Assembly: GCA_025360565.1 (NCBI GenBank)
Contig: JANYBY010000227.1
Coordinates: 1-10,415, forward strand
DNA length: 10,415 bases
Reading direction: 5' to 3'
Origin: Bacteroidota bacterium
GTDB lineage: Bacteria; Bacteroidota; Bacteroidia; B-17B0; Aurantibacillaceae
A program made the position numbers and the translations under genes. The notes below the pieces were generated by a model. That model searched no databases. It saw only the letters and a program-made list of their open reading frames with translations, and was not told the DNA's origin. Shown in pieces: positions 7,217-10,415 of the stretch (its first letter is position 1; each line of letters starts with the position of its first letter).

Positions 7217-8410
7217 ATGTTTAACAATAAAAAAATAGTATTAGGGATCTCGGGCGGAATTGCGGCTTACAAATGCGCTTCTTTAATCAGGTTATTGGTA
7301 AAAGAGGGCGCTGAGGTTAAAGTGGTAATGACCAAAAGCGCTTGCGAATTTGTTACCCCGCAAACCCTTTCGGTACTTAGCAAAAATGAAGTTTTAATAG
7401 ATTTTTTTGATGCCAACAATAATTGGCACAACCATGTTGCACTAGCCGAGTGGGCCGACTTTATGCTGATAGCCCCTTTAACAGCCAATACCCTTGCAAA
7501 AATGGCCGCGGGATTAAATGATAATATTTTATTGTCTGTTTATTTATCCGCCAAAACAAAAACCTTTGTTGCCCCGGCAATGGATCTGGATATGTACAAG
7601 CACCCAACCACAAAACAAAATCTCGAAAAAATAAGTTCCTTCGGTAATATTATTATTCCTGCTGAAACCGGTGAGCTGGCAAGCGGCCTGGTAGGCGAGG
7701 GGCGTATGGCCGAGCCCGAAAACATAATCGCTTTTTTAAAAAGCTATTTCAATTCAAGTCTTCCTTTAAGTGAAAAAAAAGTAATGGTAAATGCCGGCCC
7801 AACCTACGAAGCAATTGACCCTGTAAGATTCATTGGCAACCGTAGTAGCGGTAAAATGGGCATGGCTATAGCCGAAAGCTTTGCCGCACAAGGCGCAGGG
7901 GTTACCTTGGTTTTAGGTCCGGGTAATGTAACAACAGCCAACAAAGCCATAAACATTATTCATGTTGAATCGGCCGAGCAAATGTTTAATGCCTGCGTGC
8001 AGCAGTTCGCTATATGCCATATTGCAGTTTGTTCAGCAGCGGTGGCCGATTACAAGCCGGCTGAGGTTTCGGTAAAAAAAATAAAAAAAACAGGGGAATC
8101 AATAAACCTGAACCTTGTAAAAACAAAAGATATACTTTTGGAACTGGGCAAGTTAAAAAAAACACAATGTTTAGTCGGTTTTGCCCTTGAAACCGATAAT
8201 ATTATTGAGTATGCCAAAGAAAAGCTAAAAAACAAAAATCTCGACCTAATTATTGCCAATTCTGCCGCCGAAAAAGGCAGTGGTTTTGGAGGCGATAACA
8301 ATAAAATAAGCATTATAGACAAACACAATAAAATCACTAATTTTGAGTTAAAGAACAAGCAAGAAGTAGCAAACGATATTGTAAATTACATTATTGAATT
8401 TTTAAAATGA
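7217..8410 (+). CDS. coaBC: Bifunctional phosphopantothenoylcysteine decarboxylase / phosphopantothenate-cysteine ligase
   Basis: A 397-residue fused enzyme of coenzyme A synthesis. The CoaB part joins 4'-phosphopantothenate and cysteine using CTP, and the FMN-dependent CoaC part decarboxylates the product to 4'-phosphopantetheine. The N-terminal CoaC half (1 to about 185) shows GISGGIAAYK (10-19), the likely active-site His73 in HVALAEWAD, PAMDLDMY (120-127) and ELASGLVGEGRM. The CoaB half shows NAGPTYEAIDPVRFIGN, Asn208 in NRSSGKMG, the Lys-rich site VKKIKK (286-291), and VGFALET. Two CoaC positions differ from the E. coli enzyme: Asp123 where PxMN has Asn, and Ser156 where E. coli has Cys158. 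The start is the ATG at 7217. An upstream TTG at 7175 would translate the palindromic repeat. The stop overlaps the next gene by ATGA. Confidence 0.95.
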   Translation: MFNNKKIVLGISGGIAAYKCASLIRLLVKEGAEVKVVMTKSACEFVTPQTLSVLSKNEVLIDFFDANNNWHNHVALAEWADFMLIAPLTANTLAKMAAGLNDNILLSVYLSAKTKTFVAPAMDLDMYKHPTTKQNLEKISSFGNIIIPAETGELASGLVGEGRMAEPENIIAFLKSYFNSSLPLSEKKVMVNAGPTYEAIDPVRFIGNRSSGKMGMAIAESFAAQGAGVTLVLGPGNVTTANKAINIIHVESAEQMFNACVQQFAICHIAVCSAAVADYKPAEVSVKKIKKTGESINLNLVKTKDILLELGKLKKTQCLVGFALETDNIIEYAKEKLKNKNLDLIIANSAAEKGSGFGGDNNKISIIDKHNKITNFELKNKQEVANDIVNYIIEFLK

Positions 8411-9300
8411 AATACCTTATAATTTTTTTAGGATTTATTTTTAGTTCGTTTGCTCATGCGCAAGAATTAAACTGCGCCATTACCATTAACAGAGACCAAA
8501 TTCAGGGTACTGTTGAAAAGCAGGTGATAGACCAGATGCAGAAATCTATTTTTGAATTTATGAATAACAAAAAATGGACCAACGAAACATTTACTTCGCA
8601 AGAAAAAATTGATTGTTCCATCCTTATCATTTTAAAATCAAAGGCCGATCCCGATGTTTATTCCGCTTCCATTCAAGTTCAAAGCGAAAGGCCAATTTAC
8701 AAAACTTCAATACGTACGCCTGTTTTTAATTATGAAGACGATAATTTTGAATTTAAATTTCAACAATTCACCACACTTGATTTTAATGAAAATAGTTTTC
8801 AAAATAACCTTACTTCCGTTTTAGCTTATTACGCGTATGTTATTTTGGCGGTTGATTACGATTCGTTTGCGTCGTTGGGTGGCACACCGTATTGGCAAAA
8901 AGCGCAAAACATTGTAAACAACGCCCAATCAGCTTCAGAAAAAGGGTGGAGAAGCAGCGAAACCAATAAGAACAGGTATTGGCTGGTTGAAAACACTTTG
9001 CAACCTGTATTTTTAGGGATTAGGAACTGCATGTACCAATACAACATGAACGGCCTGGATATTATGTGGGAAAAACCGGAGGAAGGGAGAGCAAACATTT
9101 TATTAGCCCTAGACCTTTTAAAACCTGTTTATGTAACAAGGCCCGCTTCGTTTAACATGCAATTGTTTTTTAATGCAAAGGTGGATGAGCTTGTAAATAT
9201 ATTTAAAGGCGGTTTACCCGAAGAAAAAACCAAAGCCGTTGAAACGCTGATGTATGTTGACCCCTCGCGAACCACAAAATACCTTAAGATCCAGGGTTAG
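8407..9300 (+). CDS. porD: DUF4835 family envelope protein (PorD-like)
   Basis: A 297-residue exported protein. Residues 1-18 form a signal peptide ending AHA|Q, with no lipobox, so the mature protein is probably periplasmic or outer-membrane associated. The mature start ELNCAITINRDQIQG, the QxMQKSIFEFMNNKKWT segment and the overall length fit the DUF4835 family, which I recall always beside coaBC in Bacteroidota. That family has been named T9SS protein PorD in some annotations. I see no catalytic motif. Translation is coupled to coaBC through a 4-bp ATGA overlap. In many relatives I remember recN as the next gene, but here repeats and an unrelated small gene follow. Family membership is well supported. 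The T9SS role is taken from naming, not from this sequence. Confidence 0.8.
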   Translation: MKYLIIFLGFIFSSFAHAQELNCAITINRDQIQGTVEKQVIDQMQKSIFEFMNNKKWTNETFTSQEKIDCSILIILKSKADPDVYSASIQVQSERPIYKTSIRTPVFNYEDDNFEFKFQQFTTLDFNENSFQNNLTSVLAYYAYVILAVDYDSFASLGGTPYWQKAQNIVNNAQSASEKGWRSSETNKNRYWLVENTLQPVFLGIRNCMYQYNMNGLDIMWEKPEEGRANILLALDLLKPVYVTRPASFNMQLFFNAKVDELVNIFKGGLPEEKTKAVETLMYVDPSRTTKYLKIQG

Positions 9301-9331
9301 GCTCGTTGCTAATATAAAATAGGCCTATTTA

Positions 9332-9378
9332 GAGGCTGTCTCAAAAGCCTAACCGTCATGCTGAATTTATTTCAGCAT
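9332..9378. repeat. Composite repeat: IS-end-like segment plus TGCTGAA hairpin
   Basis: GAGGCTGTCTCAAAAG (9332-9347) resembles terminal inverted repeats of some Bacteroidota insertion sequences as I recall them. It is followed by a hairpin with 8-bp arms ATGCTGAA (9358-9365) and TTCAGCAT (9371-9378) and a 5-nt loop. I find no inverted partner of the IS-like end elsewhere in the window and no transposase, so it would be a remnant or a small dispersed repeat. Confidence 0.55.
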
Positions 9379-9414
9379 CTCCTGAAGCGTTGTTTTTACC
9401 TAAAAGAAACGCCA

Positions 9415-9520
9415 TTTTTTGCCACAGATTTCATGGATTTACGCAGATTTTTTTCACCGATCAATTAAAAATCAATCTGCGTTCCTTAATCTGTGGTAAT
9501 CTGCGGAATCTGCGGCAAAG
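9415..9520. repeat. REP-like palindrome (GCCACAGATT / AATCTGTGG family)
   Basis: Exact inverted arms include CCACAGATT (9422-9430) with AATCTGTGG (9488-9496), and ACGCAGATT (9441-9449) with AATCTGCGT (9474-9482). The outer ends TTTTTTGCC and GGCAAAG also match. The right arm carries extra near-identical units, AATCTGCGG at 9498-9506 and 9507-9515. This motif resembles a widespread intergenic repeat in Bacteroidota and some other bacteria, as far as I recall. It is unrelated in sequence to the palindrome before coaBC but similar in architecture. Confidence 0.85.
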
Positions 9521-9652
9521 GAAGATTCAGAAGTCCTCAAGTTCTCTGCTGATCCTAAACTTCACTTTTCTCATAAAATTCATTAAAATGGGCCGAATCA
9601 TTTTTTTAATGAAAATTAGTTTTACCTTTATTTTAAAATTAACCTTAACCAA

Positions 9653-9973
9653 ATGAAAAAAACTATTTTAACCTTATCGCTTGTTGCTTTATTTTCAATT
9701 GTATCAAAAGCGCAGCAGGCTACAACTACTCAACCGGGCGCAACCGGCGGAAAAGTAACATCTTCAACAGTTGTAAATTCTGACGGAACAGTAAGCACAG
9801 TAACTACCACCAGCCCTCCAACAGAAACAACTACGCCGGTTAAAAAAAGCGGAACGCGTATGGCAATTAACGAAAAAGGATTACCCGGTGGAACAAGCCC
9901 AAAAAAGGATGCTCCTAAGGAAGAAAAAAGCACTATCCAGGCACAGCCAGGCGCTTCTACAAAAAAGAACTAA
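9653..9973 (+). CDS. Small Thr/Ser/Lys-rich secreted protein of unknown function
   Basis: A 106-residue exported protein that I do not recognise. Residues 1-20 are a clear signal peptide (MKKTILTLSLVALFSIVSKA|Q) without a lipobox. The mature part is low in complexity: a Thr/Ser/Val-rich stretch containing NSDGTVSTVTTT (about 40-60), then a Pro/Lys/Gly-rich tail ending in lysines. No Cys, no aromatic residues after the signal peptide and no fold-like hydrophobic pattern are seen, which suggests a disordered periplasmic or surface protein. The ATG at 9653 is preceded by AT-rich DNA without a Shine-Dalgarno sequence, as usual in this phylum. It is a single-gene unit closed by the terminator at 9994. 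The signal peptide and terminator make it a likely real gene. Confidence 0.75.
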   Translation: MKKTILTLSLVALFSIVSKAQQATTTQPGATGGKVTSSTVVNSDGTVSTVTTTSPPTETTTPVKKSGTRMAINEKGLPGGTSPKKDAPKEEKSTIQAQPGASTKKN

Positions 9974-9993
9974 TTCTAAAATTTAATATTTAC

Positions 9994-10026
9994 AAAAGCC
10001 CCGGTAATTTTTATCGGGGCTTTTTT
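9994..10026 (+). terminator. Strong rho-independent terminator
   Basis: AAAAGCCCCG (9994-10003) pairs perfectly with CGGGGCTTTT (10015-10024). The stem extends inward through GTAA/TTAT with one wobble pair, and a T-run continues to 10026. It starts 20 bp after the stop codon of the small secreted protein. Confidence 0.92.
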
Positions 10027-10054
10027 GGTTTTGAAAGGAATAATTGTATCTTTA
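10024..10054 (+). promoter_or_regulatory. Candidate promoter of the 3'-terminal gene, overlapping the terminator T-run
   Basis: TTTG at 10024-10027 and TATCTTTA at 10047-10054 (one mismatch to TAnnTTTG) are 19 bp apart, the normal Bacteroidota spacing. The T-run of the preceding terminator supplies the -33 element. Transcription would start near 10059-10061, at the GTG start codon. Confidence 0.4.
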
Positions 10055-10060
10055 TTTTGA

Positions 10061-10415
10061 GTGAAAAATTTATTTTTGAATAGTAAGTTTAAAAAAGCCC
10101 GGCTTTTACCTTTTGTTTTTTGCCTTTTGTTTGCAAGCACCAAGGCGCAAGTAAATTATGTGCAAAATCCAAGTTTTGAAAATACTGTTAACTTTAATCC
10201 ACCCTCAACACTTGATTATATCTGGGTAGCGCCTCCCTGGGACTCTTTAAAAGCAGGTGATTGGGGATTATTTACTACTGCTCTAGGTGTGCGCTCGCCC
10301 TCAAATAACATTTTTGGCGGGTATCAGGTAGCTCGCACAGGTTCTTTAATGGCTGTTTCAAATCAATTTTATGGTCCAGATGGCTGGAGACGCTACATTC
10401 AACAACCATTAGTAA
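10061..10415 (+). CDS. Secreted protein with N-terminal NPSFE-type domain (C-terminus beyond window)
   Basis: The frame is open from a GTG at 10061 to the window edge, giving 118 residues with no stop. A TGA (10058-10060) lies directly before it. Residues 1-29 form a signal peptide: basic residues to Arg14, a hydrophobic core LLPFVFCLLFA, and cleavage at TKA|Q. The mature protein starts QVNYVQNPSFENT, followed by a Trp-rich region with AGDWGLF and DGWRRYIQQPL. The NPSFE opening followed by a GDW-like element is common at the mature N-terminus of secreted Bacteroidota proteins with a jelly-roll-like domain, often T9SS cargo. Whether this one ends in a sorting domain cannot be seen. A second possible start is the TTG at 10076, which also leaves a good signal peptide. 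It was missed as an ATG frame because it has no ATG start. Confidence 0.8.
   Translation, partial: MKNLFLNSKFKKARLLPFVFCLLFASTKAQVNYVQNPSFENTVNFNPPSTLDYIWVAPPWDSLKAGDWGLFTTALGVRSPSNNIFGGYQVARTGSLMAVSNQFYGPDGWRRYIQQPLV

Larger units (their letters stand above)
9301..9652. other. Gene-free stretch rich in palindromic repeats
   Basis: No protein gene is supported in these 352 bases. In order they hold a 14-bp perfect palindrome AAATAGGCCTATTT (9317-9330), a segment resembling an insertion-sequence end plus a TGCTGAA hairpin (9332-9378), a long palindromic repeat (9415-9520), and an AT-rich leader to the gene at 9653. A frame open from 9390 to 9656 reads straight through the repeat and has no protein-like character. 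I see no clear rho-independent terminator for coaBC-porD. The promoter of the next gene may be TACCTTTA (9623-9630) or TAGTTTTA (9617-9624), both one base off TAnnTTTG. Confidence 0.7.

Noticed and set aside
8050..8358. Open frame of 102 codons on the minus strand
   Set aside because: It lies wholly inside coaBC, whose frame is well supported. The Phe/Ser/Leu-rich translation is the complement of Lys-rich coding DNA.
9317..9330. AAATAGGCCTATTT as terminator of coaBC-porD
   Set aside because: It is a perfect palindrome with no loop and only a short T-run, so it would make a poor hairpin.
7119..9520. The repeats as a CRISPR array or a composite transposon around coaBC-porD
   Set aside because: The elements belong to different sequence families, have no regular spacers, and no transposase or matching terminal repeats are present.
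9390..9656. Open frame of 88 codons
   Set aside because: It runs through the palindromic repeat at 9415-9520 and has no signal peptide, domain or conserved pattern.

Overview
The window looks like ordinary chromosome from a member of the Bacteroidota, probably a free-living or environmental lineage. The reasons are a secreted protease with a type IX secretion (T9SS) C-terminal sorting domain, the Bacteroidota-type run bamD - rpoZ - coaBC - DUF4835/porD, AT-rich DNA, start codons without Shine-Dalgarno sequences, and several matches to the Bacteroidota -7 promoter box TAnnTTTG. I cannot assign a genus.

Layout. On the minus strand lie the 5' part of a lipoprotein gene with 26-residue KYDxxGN repeats (1-603, cut by the window edge), a palindromic terminator (671-704), an M43-type zinc metalloprotease with a PKD-like domain and a T9SS sorting domain (722-3025), and a UvrD/PcrA helicase (3287-5722). 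A divergent intergenic region (5723-5926) separates these from the plus-strand genes: bamD (TTG start, 5927-6724) and rpoZ (6729-7055), closed by a hairpin terminator. A long palindromic repeat (7119-7212) then sits directly before coaBC (7217-8410), whose stop overlaps the start of the DUF4835/PorD-like gene (8407-9300). A 352-bp gene-free stretch (9301-9652) holds at least two more REP-like repeats. It is followed by a small Thr-rich secreted protein (9653-9973), a strong terminator (9994-10026), and the 5' end of a large secreted protein gene with a GTG start (10061 to the window end).

How the genes fit together. The bamD-rpoZ and coaBC-porD pairs are compact operons for core functions: outer-membrane protein assembly, the RNA polymerase omega subunit, and coenzyme A synthesis. 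The fourth gene is a periplasmic or envelope protein linked by family naming to T9SS. The metalloprotease is a probable T9SS cargo, and the last partial gene may be another. I see no phage, CRISPR, toxin-antitoxin or defence module, and no convincing undescribed system. The most interesting signals are regulatory and structural: palindromic repeats on both sides of coaBC-porD, one of them carrying a perfect -7 box just upstream of coaBC; two non-ATG starts placed almost on predicted transcription starts; and a CoaC active site in which the usual Asn and Cys positions read Asp and Ser.
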